Shown here in pieces: positions 1 to 6,934 of a stretch of DNA of 25,484 bases (position 1 is its first letter; the number at the start of each line of letters is the position of its first letter). The DNA comes from Streptomyces rubellomurinus (GTDB lineage: Bacteria > Actinomycetota > Actinomycetes > Streptomycetales > Streptomycetaceae). Where the stretch lies: positions 1 to 25,484 of the forward strand of contig NZ_JZKH01000103.1 in assembly GCF_000961885.1 (NCBI RefSeq), in the 5' to 3' direction. The position numbers and the translations under genes are program-made. Below the pieces are notes generated by a model that was given only the letters and a program-made list of their open reading frames with translations, did not search any database and was not told where the DNA came from.

Positions 1-359
1 CCCACCACCCGCCGCCACGCCGCCTACCCACCCACCCACCGCTCGCGCTCGTTCCTGGCGCCCGCCTCGTACCTTGTGTGGCGGCTCCCCGGCGTGTCTC
101 CCCGGCGTGCCTCCCCGGTTCATCGCCGGCCCGCGCCCTGCCCTTGGCAGGGCGCGGGCCGTGAGGGCGTGCTTCTGCCCTCCGGCGGCGCACCCGGCCT
201 CCGGCCCCGTGGGGGCGATCGGACCTCGGGCTGGCCCGGCCATCGGCTCGTCCGGCCGGGGCGTGCCCGTGGTGCCGTGGGGCGGTCCGGTGGCTGCCGA
301 GCCGTGCAGCCGCCGGGACCGCGCCCGTCGTCGTTCGTGCCTTCTCCTCCTCGTCTCCT
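1..359. other. Left edge, no supportable gene
   Basis: I cannot support a coding region here. The plus-strand reading frames that stay open run through a perfect hairpin at 128-160 and have low-complexity Pro/Arg/Gly/Ala composition without recognisable domains. A short tandem CCCA run lies at about 23-40. The stretch most likely holds the 3' flank of a gene beyond the left edge plus its terminator, and the region downstream of the minus-strand ThiF-like gene. Confidence 0.6.
128..160. terminator. Strong hairpin, probable terminator
   Basis: A perfect 15-bp GC-rich inverted repeat (128-142 with 146-160) with a 3-nt loop. There is no long T-run on either side, which is common for Streptomyces terminators. 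It could end transcription of a gene lying left of the window or of the minus-strand ThiF-like gene, whose stop is about 200 bp away. Confidence 0.7.
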
Positions 360-1499
360 CTAGCCCGGGGGCAGCGGCTGCCACAGGCAGCCGCAGTCCG
401 GGTGTCCGCGCAGCCGCAGCCGCCGTGGCATGCCGTCGCCGGCCGACACCTCGCACCAGCCGTCGACGCTCGGCGGCCGCCCGCCGTCCAGGTAGACCTG
501 GACGTGGAGCGCCGCGAGGCCGGCGACGGCCGTCGCCAGGGCCGTGTCGCAGGCCGGGGTGCGGGCCCGGCCGGGCCCGTTCTGGGCCAGCTGGGCCAGG
601 ACCCGCGGCCAGGCGGCGTCCTCGTCCTCGCGGCGCAGCACCAGGCAGTGCCCGCATGCCGACATCCGGGGGATCACCAGCGGCCCGATGATGCCGAACT
701 CCTCGACGACGCCCACGTACAGGTGCGGCACGCCGGCCCGCAACAGCAGTCGGGCCTCGTACGTCCCGCCCGCGAAGGCGGCGCTGCCGTCCCGTGGCGC
801 GAGCACCACGAAGTCGGGCGGTGCCTCGCCGGATTTTCGGCGCGGGGCGGGCAGCAGTGGCCGGGCCGAGGCCCGTTGCACCGCCTCCCGGGCGACCGTG
901 GAGCGCAGCCGGCCGACGTCCTTGGCGGGGATGCCCGCGGGGGAGCAGTCGCCGGGGAGCACCCGCCCGCCGTCCGCCACGGTGACCGTTCCGGCGCCGC
1001 CGGCGGCGAGCACCGCCGCCACGGCGGCGCCGACCCGTCCCGCGCCGCGGACCTCGATCCGCAGGTCGGCCCGGCGGGCCAGGACGGTCGGCGCGGCGCC
1101 GGGGCTGGAGTGGACGAGGGAGAGCGAGGCGAGGTCCGGCCCGAGTTGGTCCCGGTGTGCCTTCGGGAAGCGTTCGAGCGCGTTGCCGGATGCTTCCGCG
1201 TCGTCCAGCAGCCCGGTCTCCTCGAGTTCGGTGAGGAGGGCGGCGGCGGGTTCGCGGCCGAGGCCGATGCGTTCGCCGGCGTCCAGGAGTATCGGTCGGT
1301 CGCGCGTGCCGTCGAGCAGCGCGAGGAAGGCGCAGAGTGTCTTGTCGGCGTTGCCGAGCACGCCGGCGAAGCGGGTGACGGTGCCGAACTGCAGGGTCTC
1401 GGAGTCCCGCCAGCTGCGGGACAGGGCGGGCTTCAGGGCAAGGCGCACGGCGATCTTCCTTCCGATCGTTTCCGGACGGCTGATCGCAGCTAACACCAT
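360..1499 (-). CDS. ThiF/E1-like (TOMM cyclodehydratase C-like) protein
   Basis: A 379-residue protein. The N-terminal ~100 residues look like a winged-helix/RRE-like domain (LLDGT and LLTELEETGLL patterns). Residues ~147-340 are a ThiF/E1-type Rossmann fold with the nucleotide-binding glycine motif GAGRVG at 152-157. Cysteine pairs C282/C285 (CGHC) and C369/C371 (HPDCGC) probably bind structural zinc. ThiF/E1 enzymes adenylate C-terminal carboxylates of small proteins, and TOMM relatives bind precursor leader peptides. The motif after the second strand reads DGGRV rather than the usual D-x-D with following Arg/Gln, so adenylation activity is doubtful. The start is ATG 1499; the open frame runs further upstream but through the DnaA-box intergenic region. 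No good Shine-Dalgarno is visible. It diverges from a SprT/YgjP-like peptidase. Widespread in Streptomyces from memory; function unknown. Confidence 0.85.
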   Translation of the reverse strand: MVLAAISRPETIGRKIAVRLALKPALSRSWRDSETLQFGTVTRFAGVLGNADKTLCAFLALLDGTRDRPILLDAGERIGLGREPAAALLTELEETGLLDDAEASGNALERFPKAHRDQLGPDLASLSLVHSSPGAAPTVLARRADLRIEVRGAGRVGAAVAAVLAAGGAGTVTVADGGRVLPGDCSPAGIPAKDVGRLRSTVAREAVQRASARPLLPAPRRKSGEAPPDFVVLAPRDGSAAFAGGTYEARLLLRAGVPHLYVGVVEEFGIIGPLVIPRMSACGHCLVLRREDEDAAWPRVLAQLAQNGPGRARTPACDTALATAVAGLAALHVQVYLDGGRPPSVDGWCEVSAGDGMPRRLRLRGHPDCGCLWQPLPPG

Positions 1500-1520
1500 C
1501 GGGCCGACGTCGTGCGGAAA

Positions 1521-1578
1521 GTTATCCACAGGCCCAGAGTCATGATCACATGATCTGTTCGCAGGCCCTGTGGATAAC
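1521..1578. promoter_or_regulatory. Inverted pair of DnaA boxes in divergent promoter region
   Basis: A perfect 12-bp inverted repeat, GTTATCCACAGG at 1521-1532 and CCTGTGGATAAC at 1567-1578. Each arm contains the nine-base DnaA box TTATCCACA (1522-1530 plus, 1569-1577 minus). The 34-bp spacer contains a tandem CATGATCA/CATGATC motif (1541-1555) and is AT-rich for this genome. The left box overlaps a -10-like TAACTT (minus strand, 1524-1519) for the ThiF-like gene, so binding could affect its transcription. That DnaA binds here is inference. Confidence 0.65.
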
Positions 1579-1703
1579 TGGCGATCCCCCCGGGCGTCGA
1601 TTTCCGGACACCCGCTGTCGACCTTTCGTTCCCGATCACTCCATGAAAGATTTCGGCCTGGGCACCGGACTTCTGTCGGTGGTAGCGGGTAACGTCGTGT
1701 GGC

Positions 1704-2402
1704 ATGGCAGCCGAGCGGGACTCCCATCCATCGGCGTCGCGTCGGCGTGCCCGTGCAGCGTCCGGGTCGCAAGTGGCGGCGCCGAGCACGCGCGGGCGCC
1801 CGGACCAGGAGCAGCAGACGGGGGCCGGGCCCGCCGAGCCGCACGACCGAAGCCGGGTCGAGGTGCGCCGCAGTGCCCGCCGCAGCCGGACGGTGTCGGC
1901 GTACCGGGAGGGTGACCGCACGGTGGTGCTGATTCCGGCGCGGATGTCGCACGCCGAGGAGCAGCGCTGGGTGGCGCAGATGCTGGAGAAGCTCGCGGCC
2001 CAGGAGAAGCGGCGGGTTCTGGGTGACGACGCCCTGATGGCCCGGGCCCGTGACCTGTCGGCGGCCTATCTGGGCGGCCGGGCCCAGCCGGTGCAGGTCC
2101 GCTGGGTGACCAACCAGAACTCGCGTTGGGGCTCGTGCACCCCCGCCGAGGGGACGATCCGTCTGTCGCACCGGCTCCAGGGGATGCCGGAGTACGTCCT
2201 GGACTACGTGCTGCTGCACGAGCTGGCGCACCTGCTGGTGCCGGACCACGGGCCGGCGTTCTGGGCGCTGCTGGAGGCCTATCCCCGGACGGAGCGGGCG
2301 CGCGGCTATCTGGAGGGTGTGGTGTCGGCGGCCCGTCTGCCGCACATTCCGGGGGCCCGGAGCGAGGGGCCCGGGGTGGATCCGGCGGGTTCCTGCGGCT
2401 GA
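1704..2402 (+). CDS. SprT/YgjP-like (DUF45, M48-annotated) zinc metallopeptidase
   Basis: A 232-residue protein. The first ~50 residues are basic, Ala/Arg-rich and probably disordered. The catalytic domain carries the DUF45/YgjP signature: NQNSRWGSC (W142-C145), then HELAH at 172-176 with a third zinc ligand H182 six residues later (HExxHxxxxxH), then the AFW motif. This gluzincin group is related to the SprT and WLM/Wss1 proteases. No signal peptide is seen, so it is probably cytoplasmic. The start is ATG 1704: no Shine-Dalgarno precedes it, but TAACGT at 1690-1695 could be a -10 element giving a leaderless or near-leaderless mRNA. It is divergent from the ThiF-like gene and convergent with the Nudix gene. 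The substrate cannot be read from sequence. Confidence 0.9.
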   Translation: MAAERDSHPSASRRRARAASGSQVAAPSTRGRPDQEQQTGAGPAEPHDRSRVEVRRSARRSRTVSAYREGDRTVVLIPARMSHAEEQRWVAQMLEKLAAQEKRRVLGDDALMARARDLSAAYLGGRAQPVQVRWVTNQNSRWGSCTPAEGTIRLSHRLQGMPEYVLDYVLLHELAHLLVPDHGPAFWALLEAYPRTERARGYLEGVVSAARLPHIPGARSEGPGVDPAGSCG

Positions 2403-2427
2403 GCGGTGGGATCGGGGGAGGGACGGG

Positions 2428-2462
2428 CGAGGGGCGCGGGCCGTACGGGCCCGCGCCCCTCG
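2428..2462. terminator. Bidirectional terminator between convergent genes
   Basis: A perfect 15-bp stem (2428-2442 with 2448-2462) and 5-nt loop, between the stop codons of the DUF45 peptidase (plus) and the Nudix hydrolase (minus). It is symmetric and can serve both strands. Confidence 0.85.
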
Positions 2463-2475
2463 TTGTCGTCGTGCT

Positions 2476-3063
2476 TCAGCCGGTGAGCTGCCGGGCGCGT
2501 GCGACGAGGTCGCGCACCGAGTGGTCGGTGAGCTCCGGCAGGTGGTCGTAGTCGAACCAGCGCAGGTCCAGCGATTCCTCGCTGATGAGTGCCTGCGCGC
2601 CGGCCGGGGCCAGCGCGATGTACTGGACGTCCAGGTGGGTGTTCTCCGGCCGGTCCTTGCCGGTGCAGCGGACCTGGTGCCGGTCGAGCTTGGCGGGGAC
2701 GGGCACGCCGTCCGCCGTCAGCAGCGTGAGGTCGGGGATGCCGGACTCCTCGACGGCCTCGCGCAGCGCGGCCGCGGCGAGGGTGGGGTCGCCGGGCTCG
2801 CAGTGCCCGCCCATCTGCAGCCACATGCCGACCTTGGGGTGCAGGGTGAGCAGCACCCGTCCGGCCGCCGGGTCGACGACGGCCGCGCTCGCGGTGATGT
2901 GTGCGGGCAGGCAGGCGCGGTAGAGGCCTTCGGGCTGCTCGTCGAGGTGCGCCAGGTAGTCGCGGCGCAGCTGGTCCTGTTCCTGTTCGGCGGGGCGCCA
3001 GTCGGTCAGGGTGCGGACGGCGTCGGCGTGCAGGGCGGGGGTGTCCGGGTGGGTGGACGTCAT
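2476..3063 (-). CDS. Nudix hydrolase
   Basis: A 195-residue Nudix-fold protein. The Nudix box is GGHCEPGD..LREAVEESGI (about residues 92-116): the catalytic REAVEE half is canonical, but the first acidic position is Asp rather than Glu and the loop before RE is one residue longer than the GX5EX7REUXEEXGU consensus. The family cleaves nucleoside diphosphates linked to another moiety, using Mg2+ or Mn2+; the substrate here cannot be predicted. The ATG overlaps the stop codon of the upstream metalloprotease gene (ATGA at 3063-3060), so the two are translationally coupled in one operon. The gene ends at a shared terminator. Confidence 0.9.
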   Translation of the reverse strand: MTSTHPDTPALHADAVRTLTDWRPAEQEQDQLRRDYLAHLDEQPEGLYRACLPAHITASAAVVDPAAGRVLLTLHPKVGMWLQMGGHCEPGDPTLAAAALREAVEESGIPDLTLLTADGVPVPAKLDRHQVRCTGKDRPENTHLDVQYIALAPAGAQALISEESLDLRWFDYDHLPELTDHSVRDLVARARQLTG

Positions 3064-4583
3064 GCGGTGGGCTCGCCCTTTCCGTCGGTGTCGCCGTCGT
3101 CGTTCTTGGTGAGGTCGGGCTTTCCGGTGTTGCCGGCGGCGGCTTCGCCGAGCAGCTTGTCGAGGGCGTCGAAGTCGATGCCGCCTTCGAGGTCGCCGCT
3201 GCCGCGGTGGACGAAGGCGTCGGGGTCGTCCAGGTCGGCGGCGGTGGGCAGCATGTCGGGGTGCTCCCAGAGGGCGTCGCGGCCTTCGATGCCGCGGGCG
3301 TCGGCGAGCAGTGCCCACAGCCGGGCGGCGTCGCGCAGGCGGCGGGGGCGCAGTTCGAGGCCGACGAGGGTGGCGAAGGTCTGTTCGGCGGGTCCGCCGG
3401 CGGCGCGGCGGCGGCGGACGGTTTCGCGCAGGGCGTCGGCCTGCGGCAGGTGGGGTGCGGCGGCGGCGTGGACGACGGCGTCGACCCAGCCTTCGACGAG
3501 GGCGAGCGCGGTCTCCAGGCGGGCGAGGGCGGCCTTCTGCTCGGGGGTGTCCTCGGGCTGGAGGAGGCCGCCGGCGAGGGCGTCCTGGAGGGCTTCGGGG
3601 TTGCTCGGGTCGAGCTGGCCGACGAGTTCCTCCATGCGCGTGGTGTCGACCTTGATGCCGCGGGCGTAGGCCTCGACGGCGCCGAGGAGGTGGGCGCGCA
3701 GCCACGGGACGTGGGCGAAGAGGCGCTGGTGGGCGGCTTCGCGCAGCGCGAGGTAGAGCCGGACTTCGTCGGTGGGCACGTTGAGGCCCTCGCCGAATTC
3801 GGCGACGTTCTGCGGCAGCAGGGCGGCCTTGCCGGCGGGGGCGAGGGGCAGGCCGATGTCGGTGGAGCCGACGACCTCGGCGGCGAGGGCGCCGAGGGCC
3901 TGGCCGATCTGGGTGCCGAACATGGCGCCGCCCATGGAGCGCATCATGCCCATGAGGGGGCCGGCCATGGCCTGCATCTCCTCGGGCAGGACGCCGCCCA
4001 TGGCGGTGCCGACGCGTTCGGCGACGGGGTCGACGAGGTCCTTCCAGACCGGGAGGGTGGCCTCGATCCATTCGGCGCGGCTCCAGGCGACGGCGGTGCC
4101 GGCGCCGGAGGGGAATTCGGTGGAGCCGTCGAGCCACAGGTCGGCGAGGCGGACGGCTTCGGCGACGGCGGAGCGTTCGGCGGCGCTGACCGATCGGTCC
4201 TTGGTCTTGCCTTCGGCGGGTTCGGCGATGACGGTCTGGCGGGCGATGTTGGTGGCGAGGTCCCAGTTCACGGGGCCGCCCTCGAAGGAGAGCATCTGGC
4301 CGAGCTGCTGGAAGGCGGCGCCCAGGTCGTTCGGGCCGAGGCCGCCGAACATCGCGGCGAAGGGGTTGTCGGCGCCGCCGGGGGCGCCCGGGGTGCCGGG
4401 CATGCCGGGCATGCCGAAGAGGGCGCCGAAGGGGTTTCCGGTGCCGAAGCCGAACGGCTGCTGGCCGCCGGCGGCGGGCTCGGTGGGGCCCTGGTCCTTC
4501 TTCTTCTGCGCGTCGTCGGGCTTGGCCTTGCCGTCCTCGGGCTCCTCGGGCGGAACGCCGAATCCGAAGGGAAGGTCGCTCAC
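3060..4583 (-). CDS. DUF2342-type zinc-dependent metalloprotease-like protein
   Basis: About 507 residues. It begins SDLPFGFG, followed by a low-complexity Gly/Pro/Phe-rich segment (second PFGFG at ~43-47, MPGMPGTPG at ~58-66) and a helical domain. The probable metal site is EAAHQRLFAH (E282, H285, H291) followed by PWL, as in the actinobacterial family often annotated as zinc-dependent metalloprotease or F420-biosynthesis-associated DUF2342 (from memory). The C-terminus is acidic and Lys-rich. I prefer the GTG at 4583: GAGGA lies four bases upstream, and relatives start at this PFGF motif. An in-frame ATG at 4610 gives 516 residues but has no Shine-Dalgarno. It is the first gene of a coupled operon with the Nudix gene. 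Activity is inferred; I know of no established substrate. Confidence 0.85.
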   Translation of the reverse strand: MSDLPFGFGVPPEEPEDGKAKPDDAQKKKDQGPTEPAAGGQQPFGFGTGNPFGALFGMPGMPGTPGAPGGADNPFAAMFGGLGPNDLGAAFQQLGQMLSFEGGPVNWDLATNIARQTVIAEPAEGKTKDRSVSAAERSAVAEAVRLADLWLDGSTEFPSGAGTAVAWSRAEWIEATLPVWKDLVDPVAERVGTAMGGVLPEEMQAMAGPLMGMMRSMGGAMFGTQIGQALGALAAEVVGSTDIGLPLAPAGKAALLPQNVAEFGEGLNVPTDEVRLYLALREAAHQRLFAHVPWLRAHLLGAVEAYARGIKVDTTRMEELVGQLDPSNPEALQDALAGGLLQPEDTPEQKAALARLETALALVEGWVDAVVHAAAAPHLPQADALRETVRRRRAAGGPAEQTFATLVGLELRPRRLRDAARLWALLADARGIEGRDALWEHPDMLPTAADLDDPDAFVHRGSGDLEGGIDFDALDKLLGEAAAGNTGKPDLTKNDDGDTDGKGEPTA

Positions 4584-4729
4584 GGGGTCCTCGATCCGGT
4601 CGGCCGTCATGCGGGTGTGGCGGGATGTGCTGCCCGCCCGGGGCACCGGCTCAGTGGGGGACTCGTGCGCGGCTCCCGTGCGGCAGGCCCGCGCCGGGTG
4701 CACCGCGGGGCCTTCGCCTCGGGCAGGAT

Positions 4730-4766
4730 GGACGTACGTGACACACGTCCGTACGCACATAAGCTA
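4730..4766 (+). promoter_or_regulatory. Candidate promoter/operator for SDR gene
   Basis: GTGACA (4738-4743) and TAAGCT (4760-4765) are separated by 16 bp, acceptable as -35/-10. An inverted repeat GGACGT-N9-ACGTCC (4730-4735, 4745-4750) covers the -35 region, so an operator is possible. It lies in the 200-bp divergent gap between the DUF2342 gene and the SDR gene. Confidence 0.35.
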
Positions 4767-4783
4767 ACCGTGGAGGATGGCCG

Positions 4784-5932
4784 GTGAGTTCCCCGCCTTC
4801 GGACGTTCGCTCTGGGCTGACCGGAGGAGAGGACGCCCCGGACACCACGGCGTCGCCGCCTCCAGCCTACGGCGGGCGGCCGCTGACCGTGGCGGTGACC
4901 GGTGCCGCGGGTGTGCTGGGCGAGCGGGTCGCGGCCCGGCTGGTGGCCTCGCCGCACGTGCGCCGGGTGCTGGCGGTGGACGATCGGCGCGGTGACGTGC
5001 CGGGGGTGCAGTGGCGGGTGCTGGACGTGCGGGACCCCGCGGTCGCGGAGCGGCTGGCCGGGGTGGACGTGGTGGTGCACCTGGCGATGGACTTCGGGAT
5101 GGAGTCGGATCCGCGGGCGCGCAGCGCGTACAACGTGCGGGGCGCGCAGACGGTGCTGACGGCGGCCGCGGCGGCGGGGGTGCACCGGGTGGTGCTGTGC
5201 ACGTCGGCGATGGTCTACGGGGCGCTGGCGGACAACGAGGTGCCGCTGGCGGAGGACTCGGAGCTGCGGGCGACCGAGGAGGCCTCGCTGGTCGGGGACC
5301 TGCTGGAGATCGAGCGGTTGGCGAGACGGGCGCCGCGGGCCCATCCGGGGCTGCAGGTGACGGTGCTGCGCCCGGCGGTGGTGGTGGGGCCGGGGGTGGA
5401 CACGGTGCTGACCCGGCACTTCGAGGCGCCGCGGCTGCTGGTGGTGGCGGGTTCGCGCCCGTGCTGGCAGTTCTGCCACGTGGACGATCTGGCGGGGGCG
5501 TTGGAGTACGCGGCGCTGGGCCTGGTCGAGGGCGAGGTGACGGTCGGCTGTGACGGCTGGCTGGAGCAGGAGGACGTGGAGCGGCTGTCGGGCATCCGGC
5601 GGATGGAGTTGCCGGCGTCGTTGGCGTTGGGGACGGCGGCGCGGTTGCACCGGCTGGGGCTGACTCCGGCTCCGGCGGGGGATCTGGCGTACACGATGTA
5701 TCCGTGGGTGGTGTCGGGCAGCCGGCTGCACGAGGCGGGTTGGCGTCCGGGGTTCACCAACGAGCAGGTGCTGGCGGAGCTGCTGGCGCAGGTGTCGGGC
5801 AAGCACGCGGTGGCGGGGCGCCGGCTGGGGGGCAAGGAGGCGGCGACGAGTCTGGGGGCGGCCGGGGCGACGGTGGCGCTGGTGGGTACGGCGGCGCTGG
5901 TGCGGCGGGCCCGGAAGCGGCGTCGGTTCTGA
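4784..5932 (+). CDS. SDR-fold NAD(P)-binding protein lacking the Tyr-Lys pair
   Basis: A 382-residue extended-SDR/epimerase-like protein. The Rossmann motif is TGAAGVLG at 39-46, followed by DVVVHLA (~95-101) and SAMVYG (S141, Y145). Where extended SDRs carry YxxxK, this protein reads VGDLL (170-174), so both Tyr and Lys appear to be missing; it may bind a dinucleotide without classical SDR catalysis. Later motifs QFCHVDDL and TVGCDGW are as in actinobacterial relatives. The C-terminus ends in a hydrophobic segment (about 353-372) followed by Arg/Lys, suggesting a tail anchor. GTG 4784 is chosen because GGAGG lies seven bases upstream; the nearby ATG at 4777 is in another frame and short. Function unknown. 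Confidence 0.88.
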   Translation: MSSPPSDVRSGLTGGEDAPDTTASPPPAYGGRPLTVAVTGAAGVLGERVAARLVASPHVRRVLAVDDRRGDVPGVQWRVLDVRDPAVAERLAGVDVVVHLAMDFGMESDPRARSAYNVRGAQTVLTAAAAAGVHRVVLCTSAMVYGALADNEVPLAEDSELRATEEASLVGDLLEIERLARRAPRAHPGLQVTVLRPAVVVGPGVDTVLTRHFEAPRLLVVAGSRPCWQFCHVDDLAGALEYAALGLVEGEVTVGCDGWLEQEDVERLSGIRRMELPASLALGTAARLHRLGLTPAPAGDLAYTMYPWVVSGSRLHEAGWRPGFTNEQVLAELLAQVSGKHAVAGRRLGGKEAATSLGAAGATVALVGTAALVRRARKRRRF

Positions 5933-5954
5933 CCCACCGCGGAGGCGGCGCTTC

Positions 5955-5986
5955 TCACGATGCGGAATTGCCACATCGTGATGTGG
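5955..5986. promoter_or_regulatory. Overlapping palindromes upstream of moaE
   Basis: Two inverted repeats share a half-site: TCACGATG-N11-CATCGTGA (5955-5962 with 5974-5981) and CCACATC-gt-GATGTGG (5971-5986). They end just upstream of the candidate moaE -35 element at 5994. The geometry suits a dimeric repressor or activator with more than one register. The regulator is not identified. Confidence 0.55.
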
Positions 5987-5993
5987 AAACCCC

Positions 5994-6030
5994 TTGTCGT
6001 GGGCGGGCGGGGATGGGCAATCATGGGGTC
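5994..6030 (+). promoter_or_regulatory. Candidate leaderless promoter of moaE
   Basis: TTGTCG (5994-5999) and CAATCA (6018-6023) with an 18-bp spacer place transcription start close to the ATG at 6031, seven bases after the -10 element. No Shine-Dalgarno precedes that ATG. Confidence 0.45.
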
Positions 6031-6471
6031 ATGTCCGAGAACCACGACCCCATCCGCCTGCTCGCCGTCCGCGACACCCCGCTCTCCCTGGACGAGGTGT
6101 ACGAGGCGGTCGGCGACGACGCGGCCGGCGGGACGACCGTCTTCGTCGGGACGGTCCGCGACCACGACGGCGGCAAGTCGGTGACGGCGCTGGAGTACAG
6201 CTGCCACCCGAGTGCCGAGCAGGAGATGCGCCGGGTCGCCGAGAAGGTCGTCGCGGACTTCCCGGTGCTGGCGCTCGCCGCGGTGCACCGGGTCGGCCGG
6301 CTGGAGATCACCGACAAGGCCGTGATCGTCGCCGTCTCCTGCGCGCACCGCGGCGAGGCCTTCGCGGCGGCCCGCCGGCTGATCGACGACCTGAAGCACG
6401 AGGTGCCGATCTGGAAGCACCAGGTCTTCGCGGACGGCGAGGAGGAGTGGGTCGGCGCCGGGGCGTGCTGA
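6031..6471 (+). CDS. moaE: Molybdopterin synthase catalytic subunit MoaE
   Basis: A 146-residue protein of the usual MoaE length. MoaE with MoaD converts cyclic pyranopterin monophosphate (precursor Z) to molybdopterin in the cytoplasm. Family motifs are clear: FVGTVRDHDGGK near residue 38, ALEYSCHPSAEQEM, VHRVGRLEITDKAVIVAV, the CAHRGEAF segment, and the C-terminal DDLKHEVPIWKHQ holding the two conserved lysines, then EEEWV. ATG 6031 is favoured; an in-frame ATG at 6013 would add six residues. There is no moaD or other Mo-cofactor gene nearby. Overlapping palindromes upstream suggest dedicated control. Confidence 0.95.
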   Translation: MSENHDPIRLLAVRDTPLSLDEVYEAVGDDAAGGTTVFVGTVRDHDGGKSVTALEYSCHPSAEQEMRRVAEKVVADFPVLALAAVHRVGRLEITDKAVIVAVSCAHRGEAFAAARRLIDDLKHEVPIWKHQVFADGEEEWVGAGAC

Positions 6472-6684
6472 GGCCGCGGCGGGTGCGGACGGTGGCGTTC
6501 TGCACACGCTGCGCGGTCGCCGGGTGAGGCGCGCCGGGTCCTCACTCGAACGGGCCCGGGCGGGGGCCTCGAATACTCCCTGGAAGTGAGCCGATCGGCG
6601 GTGCCGTAACCCGGACGGCGCCGTCGGCGTTGTCCGCCGGAGTGGTTAATCTGCTCGTAGACACGACGAGCTGGGAGTACCGAC
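6472..6684. other. Intergenic region upstream of small membrane protein gene
   Basis: I see no gene. A TAATCT hexamer at 6647-6652 could be a -10 element for the downstream small gene, without a convincing -35. A half-matching copy of the TCACTCG motif seen around sigR-rsrA lies at 6542-6548 (followed by AACGGG). Confidence 0.4.
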
Positions 6685-6876
6685 ATGAGTGCGCTCGCCT
6701 GGTTGATCATTCCGGTCATCGCCGTCCTGCTCGCCGCCATGTGGGCCGGCTGGGCCCAGCGGGCCCCGAGGGCCACGGGGGACCCGGCCTCGCTCGCCGA
6801 GCACCGGCGCTTCATGGCCGCGATGGAACGCACCACCGCCGGCGCCGCCGCCTCCCGGGAGCACTCGGGCCGGTAG
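6685..6876 (+). CDS. Small single-pass membrane protein
   Basis: A 63-residue protein with one N-terminal transmembrane helix (about residues 4-24, ALAWLIIPVIAVLLAAMWAG) and a short polar tail with EHRRF-AAMER. GGGAG sits seven bases before the ATG, which supports it as real. It precedes the PDZ protease gene on the same strand, 58 bp away, although that gene has its own -10-like element. No family function is recognised; a similar small ORF in this position in other Streptomyces is recalled but unchecked. Confidence 0.75.
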   Translation: MSALAWLIIPVIAVLLAAMWAGWAQRAPRATGDPASLAEHRRFMAAMERTTAGAAASREHSGR

Positions 6877-6922
6877 CGGCCCGAAGCCCCGGCCCGCCGG
6901 GCGCCGCGTCGCCGGCGTCCCG

Positions 6923-6934
6923 TACTGTCGAGGC
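6923..6934 (+). promoter_or_regulatory. Candidate leaderless -10 element of PDZ protease
   Basis: TACTGT (6923-6928) lies six bases before the ATG at 6935. The only purine-rich stretch (GAGG, 6930-6933) is too close to act as a Shine-Dalgarno. No convincing -35 is seen. Confidence 0.4.

Noticed and set aside
1500..2345. Upstream extension of the ThiF-like ORF to 661 residues
   Set aside because: The extension reads through the DnaA-box region and is antisense to the DUF45 peptidase; homology-like sequence begins only near 1499.
4777..4995. 72-residue ORF from ATG 4777
   Set aside because: It is out of frame with the SDR protein and low in complexity; GGAGG is correctly spaced for the GTG at 4784 instead.
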